From: CALLCD01 sp039196965
Lineage (GTDB): Bacteria > Pseudomonadota > Alphaproteobacteria > Caulobacterales > Hyphomonadaceae
Length of the DNA: 64,000 bases
Reading direction: 5' to 3'
NCBI GenBank assembly: GCA_039196965.1
Contig: JBCCUK010000003.1
Span: 103,781 to 167,780, forward strand
Shown: positions 54,993 to 63,933 of the stretch, one piece after another
Layout of the letters: each line of letters opens with the position of its first letter
Numbering within the stretch: position 1 is the stretch's first letter
Made by a program: the position numbers and the translations under genes
The notes under the pieces: model-generated
Told to the model about the DNA's origin: nothing
The model's database searches: none
The model's input: only the letters and a program-made list of their open reading frames with translations

Positions 54993-56189
54993 ATGCGCAG
55001 AATGCTGGTCGGATCACTCGATACGTTTCGCCGCGCAAGGCTGGGCTGGCGTAGCCTGACCGGACGTAGCGAAGCAGATGAATTCGCCGAGAAGACGGTT
55101 TCGGGCAAGGCGTGGGAAGAGTTTTGCGACACGCTGAAGAGCGCCGGGGCGGCCCTGCAGTTTCCCGCGACACCTCAGGACCCCTTCAATCAAGCAGAAG
55201 GCTATCGTTACCTCTCAAGGCTGACCCGGGCGGCTCTGGAAGCGTTTATAGAGCATGGCGATGTGAAGGCACCGGAACTCCACCGTCTCTGCCATGAGAC
55301 GATTAAAATCGGTGCTGACAATCCCGACAATTACTATCAAAGCTGCAATCTTGACGGACAGTATACCTATCGTGTGTCTGGGACGCGGGGCACCATCCCC
55401 TATCTCAGCTTTGCCACGAAATCAGGTCACTATGGTGAGGGCGGAGCCATGCCGCCCGTCGGCGAAATCGATGCCAAGGAAATGGAATTCAACGCCGACG
55501 GCACATTTGAGATGCTGTTGAGCCGCGAGCGCCAGCCCGGAAATTGGCTGCCCCTGCCAGAAGGATACTGTCTGTTCATGGTGCGCCAGACGCATCTCGA
55601 CCGAAAGACCGAAGAGATCGCAGAGCTGAAAATCGAGTGCCTTGATGCTGATGGCTATGTCAGTGGCAAGTTCTCGCCCGAAAAGCTTGTCTCAGGGCTT
55701 CATTCAGCCGGTACGTTTGTTGCGGGCGCGCCGCTTCTGTTCGCAAAATGGGCGCGGGACTTCCAGAAGCATTCGAACCAGCTACCACAATTCTCTGATG
55801 AGGTATCCAATCGCGCTGGTGGTGATCCGAATATCGCCTACTACCATAGTCACTGGGCTCTCGCGCCCGACGAGGCATTGCTGATCGAAGTGATGCCGCC
55901 GGACTGCGAACACTGGAATTTTCAGCTCAACAATTACTGGATGGAGTCCCTCGACTATACCCGGCACACAATCCACACCAACAAGCATCTTGCGACATAT
56001 CGCGAAGATGGCTCCGTAGTGGTGATTGTCGCCCATAAGGATCCTGAACTGGTGAATACCAATTGGATCAGCACGGTGGGCCACGAACTCGGCACCATGT
56101 GCTGGCGCTGGGTACGCGCATCCTCAAAGCCGGTGCCAAAAACCCGTGTCGTCAAATTTGACGACTTGAAAGAACAGCTCACCGCATGA
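54993..56189 (+). CDS. DUF1214 domain protein
   Basis: 398 residues from ATG 54993 (AAGGG 11 bp upstream); ATG 54957 is an alternative. The C-terminal part (about 285-385) contains IAYYHSHWALAPDEALLIEV, FQLNNYWMESLDY and an ending WVRAS, typical of DUF1214 domains. The middle has GNWLPLPEGYCLFMVRQT, a family signature. No catalytic motif is known. It is the first gene of a tight operon with a sulfotransferase and two SDR enzymes. That context suggests a role in metabolism of a hydroxylated lipid or terpenoid-like compound, but this is inference. Confidence 0.75.
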   Translation: MRRMLVGSLDTFRRARLGWRSLTGRSEADEFAEKTVSGKAWEEFCDTLKSAGAALQFPATPQDPFNQAEGYRYLSRLTRAALEAFIEHGDVKAPELHRLCHETIKIGADNPDNYYQSCNLDGQYTYRVSGTRGTIPYLSFATKSGHYGEGGAMPPVGEIDAKEMEFNADGTFEMLLSRERQPGNWLPLPEGYCLFMVRQTHLDRKTEEIAELKIECLDADGYVSGKFSPEKLVSGLHSAGTFVAGAPLLFAKWARDFQKHSNQLPQFSDEVSNRAGGDPNIAYYHSHWALAPDEALLIEVMPPDCEHWNFQLNNYWMESLDYTRHTIHTNKHLATYREDGSVVVIVAHKDPELVNTNWISTVGHELGTMCWRWVRASSKPVPKTRVVKFDDLKEQLTA

Positions 56190-57439
56190 GCATATCCCCT
56201 GCAACCCGAACGGATTACGCCCGTCCCTACAGGCCGCTGGCCATCAAGCTCTTCAATGCTTTGGGCGGCCCGGGTGCACCGCGGGGGTTCGTGGCCGATA
56301 GGCTATTGACCGCGGCACAGAAAAAAACAGGGCTGACCGAAATTTCCGATGCCCCCTTGATGGAGCCACTGAGCCGCTTGTGCACCGCGCTCAACACCGA
56401 GGCCCGCCTTTCGCCGTTCGGAAAAATCGTTCAGCGAGAAAGGCTGATGGGACTGCTCGTCAATCGGCTTCGCCTAGATGACCTGATGCGGCGGCATCCG
56501 GAAATTCTTGAACAGCCGGACCCGGATGTCCTGCTGATCGCGGGCCTTGCACGGACCGGAACAACTCTGCTTCAGCGGTCTTTGGCGGCTGATCCGAATG
56601 CGAGATCCCTACCTTCATGGGAGGCGCTGAACCCTGCCCCAATGCCCAGCGAGGGGCGCGGCGAAGACCATCTCCGAAAGAGGCGCGGTCGAAATGCCAC
56701 AAGGGCTATGGCCTGGCTCGCACCGGATTTTCAGACGGTGCACCCCGTGGCCTACGATGCCCCCGAAGAGGATATTCTACTGCTCGACCTGACTATGATG
56801 TCCCAGACGGCAGAGGCCGTAACTTATGTCCCCTCTTATTCCGCCTGGCTCGAAACGCAGGATCATACACCAGCTTATGAATATCTGCGGAACGTACTGA
56901 AGACGCTCCTTTGGCTGAAGCCGGGAACACATTGGGTATTGAAATCACCCCACCACGCTGAACAGCTCCGAGCGGTTTTCGATGTTTTTCCCAAGGCGAC
57001 CATCATCCAAACCCATCGCGATCCGCTGAAAACAATGGCATCCTGCGCTTCGCTCATGGCCCACGCTCAGGGCCTATCATGCGACCGGCCTGATCCGATG
57101 GCGATCGCCCGGCACTGGATGAGGAAGTCGATATTGATGGCCGGCAATGCGAGCAGCGCTCGGGCGTCAAACCCAGGACGGAAAGTGGTTGATATATATT
57201 ATCAGGATCTGATCTCAAATCCCGGGGCAAGTATCTCAAAAATCTACGAAGCCCATGGCTCTCCATTGACGGAGACCGGCTTAAAGGCGGCTATTGCTGC
57301 AGCGGAGGCTCCACGGTCGAAACCGGAAAAACATCATGCCTATGCTTTGTCTGATTTTGGCCTGACGGGAGACCAGATTCGATCGGCATTCGCTGATCAT
57401 ATGACGCGGTTTAACATCACTGATGAGGAGCCGATCTGA
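56186..57439 (+). CDS. Sulfotransferase family protein
   Basis: 417-residue sulfotransferase-fold protein. The phosphosulfate loop is IAGLARTGTTLLQRSLAADP (about 118-137) and the 3'-phosphate region is IIQTHRDPLKTMASCASLM. It has the long N-terminal extension common to large bacterial sulfotransferases found in steroid- or lipid-linked operons. ATGA overlap with the DUF1214 gene and TGATG overlap with the next SDR. Confidence 0.85.
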   Translation: MSISPATRTDYARPYRPLAIKLFNALGGPGAPRGFVADRLLTAAQKKTGLTEISDAPLMEPLSRLCTALNTEARLSPFGKIVQRERLMGLLVNRLRLDDLMRRHPEILEQPDPDVLLIAGLARTGTTLLQRSLAADPNARSLPSWEALNPAPMPSEGRGEDHLRKRRGRNATRAMAWLAPDFQTVHPVAYDAPEEDILLLDLTMMSQTAEAVTYVPSYSAWLETQDHTPAYEYLRNVLKTLLWLKPGTHWVLKSPHHAEQLRAVFDVFPKATIIQTHRDPLKTMASCASLMAHAQGLSCDRPDPMAIARHWMRKSILMAGNASSARASNPGRKVVDIYYQDLISNPGASISKIYEAHGSPLTETGLKAAIAAAEAPRSKPEKHHAYALSDFGLTGDQIRSAFADHMTRFNITDEEPI

Positions 57440-58437
57440 TGGGGAGCGAACGACAGCGCCGTATGGACAACCCCGTCAGCGCGGCGTTCACGGCTATCCG
57501 GGACATACGCGACACGACCGGGCTGATTGATCCGGTACCTCCCACTGTATCTATGAAAGGCAAGACCTGCGTGGTAACAGGAGCCAATAGTGGGCTGGGG
57601 CGGGCGATTGCCGAAGACCTCGCACGCCGTGGAGCGACGCTTATCCTCGCAGGCCGCTCCGGCATTCCCGAGACGGGAGAGAAGATCTCAGAGGCAACAG
57701 GAAACGACAGTATTCGGATGGAATATGTCGACCTGCTAGACCTTAATAATGTGGATGATTTGTGTGATCGGCTTGAGGCGGATGGCACAAAACTCGATCG
57801 GTTGATCCTCAATGCAGGCTTGATGGCTCCGAAGGCCGAACCTTCGGCCCAGGGCTTTGAAAAGATGCTGGCCGTGCATTTCCTTGCCAATCAGCGACTG
57901 GCGACGCGGCTGGTAGAAAACGGCGTGATCGAGCGCCGGGCCGATGAGTCGCGGCCGCGCATCATTGCCGTCTCATCTGAATCTCACCGCTCTGCCCCGC
58001 CAATCGACTTTGAGACCTTCGCAAAACTGACACCTCATTCAACGGGTGGATCAATGAAGCAGTATGGGCACTCCAAGCTTGCCCTCAGTCTTATGATGCG
58101 GGGTCTTGCTGCGCGGTACAAACAGGAGGATGGAACGCCGGAAATCGATGTCTTCCATATGTGCCCCGGCCCCGTCGCCTCAAACATCGCACGGGATGCC
58201 CCTGCCCTCATTCGTCCACTGGCAAACAGAATGATTCATACTTTCTTTCCAAGCCCGGCCAAAGCCGCGCAGCCGGTGATTTATCTCGCCTGCTCTGACG
58301 ACGTTTCAGGACAGAGTGGTGCTTACATGCACTTAATGCGCTTCAAAGATCCGTCAGAAGCTGCGATGGACGATACCGCAACAGAAGCAATCGTGGCATT
58401 CGGCGAGCGCGAATTCTCAAAGTTAAAAACGGAGTAG
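57439..58437 (+). CDS. Short-chain dehydrogenase/reductase (retinol dehydrogenase-like)
   Basis: 332-residue SDR with CVVTGANSGLGRAIAEDLA, LILNAGLMAP and active-site YGHSK. The length and the N-terminal extension of about 40 residues resemble retinol or protochlorophyllide reductase-type members. Starts inside the preceding stop codon (TGATG). Six bases separate it from the next SDR. Confidence 0.86.
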   Translation: MGSERQRRMDNPVSAAFTAIRDIRDTTGLIDPVPPTVSMKGKTCVVTGANSGLGRAIAEDLARRGATLILAGRSGIPETGEKISEATGNDSIRMEYVDLLDLNNVDDLCDRLEADGTKLDRLILNAGLMAPKAEPSAQGFEKMLAVHFLANQRLATRLVENGVIERRADESRPRIIAVSSESHRSAPPIDFETFAKLTPHSTGGSMKQYGHSKLALSLMMRGLAARYKQEDGTPEIDVFHMCPGPVASNIARDAPALIRPLANRMIHTFFPSPAKAAQPVIYLACSDDVSGQSGAYMHLMRFKDPSEAAMDDTATEAIVAFGEREFSKLKTE

Positions 58438-58443
58438 GACGGG

Positions 58444-59235
58444 ATGGGCAAGCTCGACGGAAAAGTGGCATTGATCACGGGTGCTGGACGATATCGCGGC
58501 ATTGGCGAGGCAGGCGCAAGACGCTTTATCGAAGAAGGTGCGCGCGTTGTCATCACCGACGTGCTTGAAGACGAAGGTCGTGAAAAAGCTAAAGAACTTG
58601 GCGATAATTGCCTCTTCCTGCAACAGGACGTCAGTAAGGATGAAGACTGGACACGAGTGGTCGCCGATGCGGTTGAGCATTTTGGACGCCTAGATATCCT
58701 CGTTAACAATGCCGGGATCGTGCAGATCGGTACCATCGAGCAGGAAGACTTCGAGGTCTGGCAAAAGGTTATCGGCGTCAATCTGATTGGGGCCGCTATC
58801 GGACACCGTCATGTGCTTCCACATATGGAAACAGCGGGCGGTGGATCGATCATCAATGTCTCGTCCACAGAAGGCATGGACGCCGCAAATGGCCTTGGAG
58901 CCTATGCTGCCTCGAAATGGGGCCTTCGTGGCTTCACCAAGATTGCGGCCATAGAGCTTGGACGTAGAGGCATCCGCGTAAACTCCATCCACCCGGGTGC
59001 AATCGACACAAAAGTTTCGAACCCCATGGATACCGACCCCGATATAATGAAGCCGGTCTTCAGCTACTTTCCACTCGCGCGAATGGGCAGCACGGCAGAG
59101 GTTTCTGATCTTATGCTGTTCCTCGCCAGCGATGAGTCCTCGTTTATTACCGGCGCAGAAATTGCCATAGATGGTGGATCAGCGGCGGGACGGTTTATGA
59201 AAATGCTGCCCGGTGCACCCGACGATCTTTTCTAG
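58444..59235 (+). CDS. Short-chain dehydrogenase/reductase (hydroxysteroid dehydrogenase-like)
   Basis: 263-residue classical SDR: LITGAGRYRGIGEAGA (with the two-residue insertion seen in some family members), DILVNNAGIV, INVSSTEG, active-site YAASK and FITGAEIAIDGG. It resembles 3-alpha/20-beta hydroxysteroid dehydrogenases, so an alcohol of a polycyclic compound is a plausible substrate. Last gene of the DUF1214 operon, facing the NTF2-like gene with an 18-bp gap. Confidence 0.88.
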   Translation: MGKLDGKVALITGAGRYRGIGEAGARRFIEEGARVVITDVLEDEGREKAKELGDNCLFLQQDVSKDEDWTRVVADAVEHFGRLDILVNNAGIVQIGTIEQEDFEVWQKVIGVNLIGAAIGHRHVLPHMETAGGGSIINVSSTEGMDAANGLGAYAASKWGLRGFTKIAAIELGRRGIRVNSIHPGAIDTKVSNPMDTDPDIMKPVFSYFPLARMGSTAEVSDLMLFLASDESSFITGAEIAIDGGSAAGRFMKMLPGAPDDLF

Positions 59236-59253
59236 CCGGTCGGTCTATCGGCT

Positions 59254-59742
59254 TTAAAGGCTAAGATCGCGGCCCGTCTCTGCAAGCTTGTGGTAGGTGC
59301 AGACCATCTGTTCCGGCATAGGCTGTGTGATTTCGAAGAGACGCGTATACCCGCTATCAGCGATACGCCATTTGCCATCGGCCTCCTTGATGTAGGTATC
59401 GACATATTCCGATGCGCCGGAGATGATCACGCGCTGATTAAGGTCATGGTAAACATCCTGCAGGCTCCACTGCCCTTTCGCCTCCGTATCGGAAACCACC
59501 TCAATGACCGGGTGATGCACCTGGTGCGACGCCGCCGCTTTAGAATGGAAACTGGTGGCGAGAAATTCAAGGATATTGTCCCGCCCGGTAAACTCGACCG
59601 TATAGACCCCGCCCTTGAAACAGATATGGGCATCCTCCGTAAAGCAGCCGCGAAGCCCCTCCTGATTGGCGCTGTCGAGGGACCTCACATAGGTGTACTT
59701 AAGCTGTTTAATGGCCTCCATTGCCTGAAGATCGTAGGTCAT
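59254..59742 (-). CDS. NTF2/SnoaL-like protein
   Basis: 162 residues with the cone-shaped NTF2 fold pattern: IKQLKYTYVRSLDSANQEGL, FTEDAHICFKGGVY and a C-terminal KWRIADSGYTRLFE. These proteins include dehydratases, isomerases and aromatic dioxygenase small subunits; the function here is not fixed. AGAGGG precedes ATG 59742. It is convergent with the SDR operon and may serve the same pathway. Confidence 0.8.
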   Translation of the reverse strand: MTYDLQAMEAIKQLKYTYVRSLDSANQEGLRGCFTEDAHICFKGGVYTVEFTGRDNILEFLATSFHSKAAASHQVHHPVIEVVSDTEAKGQWSLQDVYHDLNQRVIISGASEYVDTYIKEADGKWRIADSGYTRLFEITQPMPEQMVCTYHKLAETGRDLSL

Positions 59743-59864
59743 TGATTGCCCTCTGCGTTGTTATCGAACTGTCGGACACCGAATACTGGAATGCCAGCTA
59801 CTTCAAGCCTGTGAATCACGACTTGCCTTCGGCTCTGAACCGGAATACATCCGCGCGTTCGGGT

Positions 59865-59940
59865 GCCGGCTTAGCTCAGCTGGTAGAGCACGTGATTTGT
59901 AATCTCGGGGTCGGGGGTTCGAGTCCCTCAGCCGGCACCA
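59865..59940 (+). tRNA. tRNA-Thr (anticodon TGT)
   Basis: 76 nt, acceptor GCCGGCT pairing with AGCCGGC, discriminator A and encoded CCA. The anticodon loop TTTGTAA gives TGT at 59898-59900. The anticodon stem CGTGA/TCTCG has one T-T mismatch. D- and T-arms are normal. Confidence 0.94.
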
Positions 59941-59949
59941 CTCAATGAT

Positions 59950-61821
59950 CTATGGAACGATGGGGTAAGCGTTGCCCTGCGCCGTAACTCGGAGACTTTC
60001 TTCGAGCGGCATAGGCCAGGTGACGCTGTATTGATTACCTGTCTTCATTTCGAATGTGGCCTCGATATCTGTGGCTTCAAGAAGGCTCTCTCTCGGCAGA
60101 TCGAGAAAGGCGAGCTGAGTGACAGCCAGGAATTGGAAATTCTTTTCGACTCGATCCTCCTCGGAGCCGAGTTCCTCGCCACTCTTCAACAGCCGAATAG
60201 TCATATTCGTGAGGTTCAGACGGCCTGTATCGCTGGAAACCGTGATGCGCACGTCGCCATCCGGAATTCCGTGTGGTGAATGCCGCAGATAAAGTTCTGC
60301 GCGCACCGGCCCAGCCTCAATCATTCCGAGGCCCGCCTCCTCTTTCTGTTTGAATGGGTTTTGAAGCAGTGTCGCATGTGCTGCACCAGCCATCATAGTA
60401 ATGCTTAAAATGGAGATGGCGGCATTCTTCAGCGTCAGCCACCTTCCGGTCCGAAATCGCCTTCTCAGCCACAGCGCAAATAGTAGTGCCCCGGCCGCCA
60501 AAAATACCCCGGTGATAAACCAAGCATGAGGCAAAGGGTTCATTCCGGCAACAATAGGCAGTTGCGATAGGGTAATATGAAAGGAGCAGAAAAGAGCTGA
60601 AATGACCAACACGGGCAGAATTGCGATCTGCATCCAGCTCGCGCCTCTGGACTTCAACCGCCGCCAGGTAAGCCAGACCCCGCTTACCGATAGCCCGGTC
60701 ATGAAAAGGCCAAAGACGAACCAGATCAACTTGATTGGAAGCCCGGCAAATGATCCAAAATGAAGGGGATCAGCAATCTGATTGAGCCATTGCAACCACC
60801 CCAGATCTTTGGAGCGCCTCACCTCAATAACTTCCAGCGTTTCCGGATGAACGTACACAGCATTTGCGCGGCTTCGAACAATGGGATTTCCAGCTTTGCC
60901 ACTTACAACAATCGGTGAGCCAGCCGTAACACTGAAAGTGAATCCCTTGATTTCTAGCTCAGGATAAGCCGCCTTCACGACATTCATGACATCGGTGAGC
61001 GATGGGTTTTCGGTAATGTCGCGAGATACCTCGGCCAAGTCCGTGCGTGTTTGCGGTGCCGCTGGCTCGAAGCCTTTGCCCAGGAATTCGGCATAATACC
61101 ACAAGCCGGTTGAGATCATCAGGACGAAGAACCAGATGCTCCATAGGCCTACCGCCTTGTGAGCGTCGCCGATTGCTGTGCGCGCCCCCTTGGAAAACCG
61201 TATGCGCGTCATCAGCGTGCGCCAGTTCCGTGACGTTTTCAGGCCCGTATAAAGCGAAATGCCCAGTATGATGGCCATGGAGCAGACAATGGTCAGTCCA
61301 AACGTTTTTGGCAGGAAGAGATACCGGTGCAGATCGCGGAAAAACCGCTGGATTGTGAAGTATCCCGTTTCTCCGGTCACCTCCCCCGTCCACTGGTTCA
61401 CGTGAACGAACTTGAATACTCCGGTTTCTTTCAGCACTTGGCTGCGATACGCAAAATGATCGCCCTCCATTTGTGAAATACCGGCAACGGTGGCGGTTGG
61501 ATTAGAAGCTTCCAAGGCTTCTAACATTTCCTGCCAGGAGACTTTTTCTCCGTCAGGTACCACACGCATATCGTGCTGAAACAACCAATCGAGTTCGTTT
61601 GAGACAGTTGCAAATGTCCCGGTAAAGAGCACCACAACCATGACTACCGCTAGGTGAAAACCGACCCATGTATGCAAATCGTAGAGTTTCCGGCGCTTAC
61701 TTTTCTTCTTTGGTGGCGGGTTTGAGGCCTCATCTGTTTTCTTGAATCGTTCTGCCACGCTGCGCATACGCGGCAGGACGCGCTCAAAAAAAGATGCAGT
61801 TTTTCCAGAAATACCAGACAT
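59950..61821 (-). CDS. PepSY-associated TM helix (PiuB-like) protein
   Basis: 623-residue inner-membrane protein. After a basic N-terminus it has KLYDLHTWVGFHLAVVMVVV, the first PepSY_TM helix with conserved His, then a periplasmic PepSY region (DWLF...), a second helix pair, a second PepSY-like part (EVIEVRRSKDLGWLQWLNQI) and further helices near 355-470. The C-terminal 150 residues are a soluble domain. Such proteins are encoded after TonB receptors for siderophores or heme and probably reduce the imported iron. It starts inside the TAATG of the receptor remnant. It is the only intact member of the locus. Confidence 0.87.
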   Translation of the reverse strand: MSGISGKTASFFERVLPRMRSVAERFKKTDEASNPPPKKKSKRRKLYDLHTWVGFHLAVVMVVVLFTGTFATVSNELDWLFQHDMRVVPDGEKVSWQEMLEALEASNPTATVAGISQMEGDHFAYRSQVLKETGVFKFVHVNQWTGEVTGETGYFTIQRFFRDLHRYLFLPKTFGLTIVCSMAIILGISLYTGLKTSRNWRTLMTRIRFSKGARTAIGDAHKAVGLWSIWFFVLMISTGLWYYAEFLGKGFEPAAPQTRTDLAEVSRDITENPSLTDVMNVVKAAYPELEIKGFTFSVTAGSPIVVSGKAGNPIVRSRANAVYVHPETLEVIEVRRSKDLGWLQWLNQIADPLHFGSFAGLPIKLIWFVFGLFMTGLSVSGVWLTWRRLKSRGASWMQIAILPVLVISALFCSFHITLSQLPIVAGMNPLPHAWFITGVFLAAGALLFALWLRRRFRTGRWLTLKNAAISILSITMMAGAAHATLLQNPFKQKEEAGLGMIEAGPVRAELYLRHSPHGIPDGDVRITVSSDTGRLNLTNMTIRLLKSGEELGSEEDRVEKNFQFLAVTQLAFLDLPRESLLEATDIEATFEMKTGNQYSVTWPMPLEESLRVTAQGNAYPIVP

Positions 61822-62225
61822 TAAAAGTTCACCTCGATCCCTAGTCGAAATGAGCGCGGCGGGAAAAGAAGACCGCTCAAGCCGCCGCCATCAATATCGA
61901 GTTCTGCGGTTTCGGAGCTCACGGTCCCGAAACTGACCGACCGCACCGCATCTATATCAAGCAAATTCGTGCCAGCAGCGAAGACATTGAATCTGTCTTT
62001 CCTGTAGCCAATTTGAAGCGCTAGGTCAGACCGGCTTTCGATCTGCTCAGTAACCGTTGCCCCAAATGCCGAGTCCAGCCCCTCTTCCACAAAAGCATCG
62101 GCAGTCAGGTTGGTCGGATCGCTGAAGTCCAACTCTATTGGATGGGAATATCCCAGGGTCTCCAGCATCAAATCGATATTATCTCCGCCGAATGAGCCTG
62201 TTAGCTTGAGGGTAGCGATGTCCTC
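61821..62225 (-). pseudogene. TonB-dependent receptor, C-terminal remnant
   Basis: About 135 codons of an outer-membrane beta-barrel end: LTGSFGGDNID, SDLALQIGYRKDRFNVFAAGTNLLDI, and the terminal FRLGIEVNF with the C-terminal Phe needed for barrel insertion. The plug and most of the barrel are missing. It joins directly to an out-of-frame FecR remnant at about 62220, so a deletion removed the intervening DNA. Confidence 0.8.
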
Positions 62226-62395
62226 GACACAGCAATATCTCGCATACCATAGCGGTGCTCGTCGGCAATCACTTCTGCAATTGTAGCACTGTCATAGACG
62301 AGCCGGTTGGCTCGCCAGGCAACAACATCTTCGATGTCGATGGGTTTCGCCCGTTCTGGTCTCAGACCTCGCGAAGACAGACCGTAGATGATCAA
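62201..62395 (-). pseudogene. FecR-like anti-sigma regulator, C-terminal remnant
   Basis: PIDIEDVVAWRANRLVYDSA followed by TIAEVIADEHRYGMRDIAV matches the conserved C-terminal segment of FecR proteins (AWRxGRLxF...LAEVVAEFNRY). The N-terminal DNA/sigma-binding and membrane parts are absent. It lies between a sigma-factor fragment and a receptor fragment, the natural order of a fec-type locus. Confidence 0.7.
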
Positions 62396-62511
62396 CCGGT
62401 GCTTCCAGCTCTAAATTCACAACGGTCATCGCACATGAGGAGACGCTGGAATGCCTCCTGCGCCACATCATCAGGGTCTGGCGGAGCACTCCCAAGTGCA
62501 TTCCGAAACAT
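62392..62511 (-). pseudogene. ECF sigma factor (FecI-like) region 2 remnant
   Basis: A 39-codon frame reading MFRNALGSAPPDPDDVAQEA followed by FQRLL, which is the region 2.2 core-binding motif (DxxDVxQEAFxRL) of ECF sigma factors. Regions 3-4 are missing. Its order ahead of the FecR and receptor fragments supports a collapsed fecI-fecR-receptor operon. Confidence 0.65.
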
Positions 62512-62665
62512 CTGAGAGAGCTATCCGGTCATTAGGAAGATCATCTTTACCGCTTTCCTGACGAGGTCGCGATTTATGCGGCTTGTCTAGCGGTTTGCAG
62601 ACCGGGTGAAATGCGTCAAGCATCGTGTAAAGAGGAGTGTCGGAAGTGCTTCAGCGACGTCCGCC

Positions 62666-62741
62666 TGGCAGGGGCAGCAGGACTTGAACCCGCGACCCTC
62701 GGTTTTGGAGACCGATGCTCTACCAACTGAGCTATACCCCT
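62666..62741 (-). tRNA. tRNA-Trp (anticodon CCA)
   Basis: 76 nt on the minus strand. The acceptor AGGGGTA pairs with TGCCCCT (one G-T pair), the discriminator is G and CCA is encoded. The anticodon loop CTCCAAA gives CCA at 62706-62708. Many bacteria have secE just downstream; here the decayed fec-like remnants lie there instead. Confidence 0.95.
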
Positions 62742-62792
62742 TCAGGCGAACCAGCCTTGTGCCTCAAAGCACCTTTCGGTGCAAGAAGCACA

Positions 62793-63830
62793 TTACTGGG
62801 ACGGGACCTTTTCCATTGCGTTCATAAGCGTCTCATACATGGTGCGTTTGAGAGTGGTCGGAAGATCATCGATGTCGAGATACGAAAAAGACTGCTCTTT
62901 TTGCTCGACCTGATTGAAGAGCTTTCCATCAACGGGGTTGATCAGATAAGGGGCTGCTGCAGCTTCGGTCCTACTTTCCCACTTTGCAATCGAATCCGCC
63001 ATGTGGGATTGCCAATCTGGCATTCGTTGCACGGCCAGAAGTGCCTCAATATCCCGCATAAGTTCTGGCTTAGTTTTCAACAGATGGCGAACATGTCTAA
63101 CGTGATGGAAGCTTGCGCTTAGCGCTGTCTCAGTCAGATGGGAATCGAACATAGCATTTTTGGATCGCCCCTCGTTCTCACTACGCACACCACTGAAAAG
63201 CCTGGCAATTTCTATAAGTTCCAACCCTTGGCGTTGATTGTATCTGTTTAGACGAGTTTCAATCAGATCAGGCTTTGGAAATTGAGTCGCACGGAGAAAA
63301 GCCAGAAGAAGCCCTTCACCCTCTAAAGCGTTGTTGTACGAAATAATAGATAGTCGATCAGCACCACTGTAAACGGCTCGATTTATGACTTTAACATAGT
63401 TTGCATCCATATGACTGCCATCTAGGCGCTCAAGCTCACTTAGATATTTGGGAAAGGACTGAGTGTCCCCCCAAAAACAGCACTGAGACCACCTCGATGG
63501 CAGAAAACCGCTCCAATGACGCAAACAAAGAACAATCTCGACTTGGTCGTCTGGAAAGAGCTGGACAATGTCAGCTATATGATCAGCACTATAGGTCGAA
63601 ATACCCTCAGCTGAGAATATCAGGGCGTCCATACCGTCGGCCTGCGCTTTGTTAGCCTGATCTACCACCCAGTCTGAATCATAGACCTGCTCGTTAATTC
63701 GAACGATCTGTAGTGGGGTATTAATGCATCGCCAACAGGATCGCTCCATCAATTCTGAGTTATCGGAGAACCAGCCTTGAAGGCTCGTCGTGCCTGTCTT
63801 CTGCATGCCTATATGAAGTATGATCTTCAT
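62793..63830 (-). CDS. Sulfotransferase-like protein
   Basis: 345 residues, starting KIILHIGMQKTGTTSLQGWF with the phosphosulfate-binding loop (QKTGTTSLQ) at the N-terminus, then IVLCLRHWSGFLPSRWSQ as the 3'-phosphate region. It may be a true sulfotransferase or a P-loop relative. By eye the codon usage is richer in A/T than its neighbours and the gene sits next to tRNA-Trp, which hints at transfer. The acceptor is unknown. An isolated gene, with no overlaps. Confidence 0.75.
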   Translation of the reverse strand: MKIILHIGMQKTGTTSLQGWFSDNSELMERSCWRCINTPLQIVRINEQVYDSDWVVDQANKAQADGMDALIFSAEGISTYSADHIADIVQLFPDDQVEIVLCLRHWSGFLPSRWSQCCFWGDTQSFPKYLSELERLDGSHMDANYVKVINRAVYSGADRLSIISYNNALEGEGLLLAFLRATQFPKPDLIETRLNRYNQRQGLELIEIARLFSGVRSENEGRSKNAMFDSHLTETALSASFHHVRHVRHLLKTKPELMRDIEALLAVQRMPDWQSHMADSIAKWESRTEAAAAPYLINPVDGKLFNQVEQKEQSFSYLDIDDLPTTLKRTMYETLMNAMEKVPSQ

Positions 63831-63905
63831 TCTATTTTAGACATCCAATTTGGCTGTTGAAACGCAGCCATAAGTAGCATCAGGTAGCGAAGATTCGTAA
63901 CGTGG

Positions 63906-63933
63906 AAAAGCCGCCCATTTTTGGGCGGCTTTT
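63906..63933. terminator. Bidirectional rho-independent terminator
   Basis: AAAAGCCGCCCA-TTTT-TGGGCGGCTTTT is a perfect 12-bp inverted repeat with A and T runs on the two sides, so it can act in both directions. The remaining 67 bp to the window end show nothing recognisable. Confidence 0.9.

Noticed and set aside
58444..58520. Damaged Rossmann motif in the second SDR (TGAGRYRGIG)
   Set aside because: The two-residue insertion is known in related SDR proteins, so it is not evidence of decay.
59234..59258. Terminator between the SDR operon and the NTF2-like gene
   Set aside because: AGCCG/CGGCT forms only a 5-bp stem with a long loop and no T run.
62666..63830. Integrated element at tRNA-Trp
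   Set aside because: No integrase, no att-like direct repeat of the tRNA 3' end was seen nearby; only one atypical gene adjoins it.
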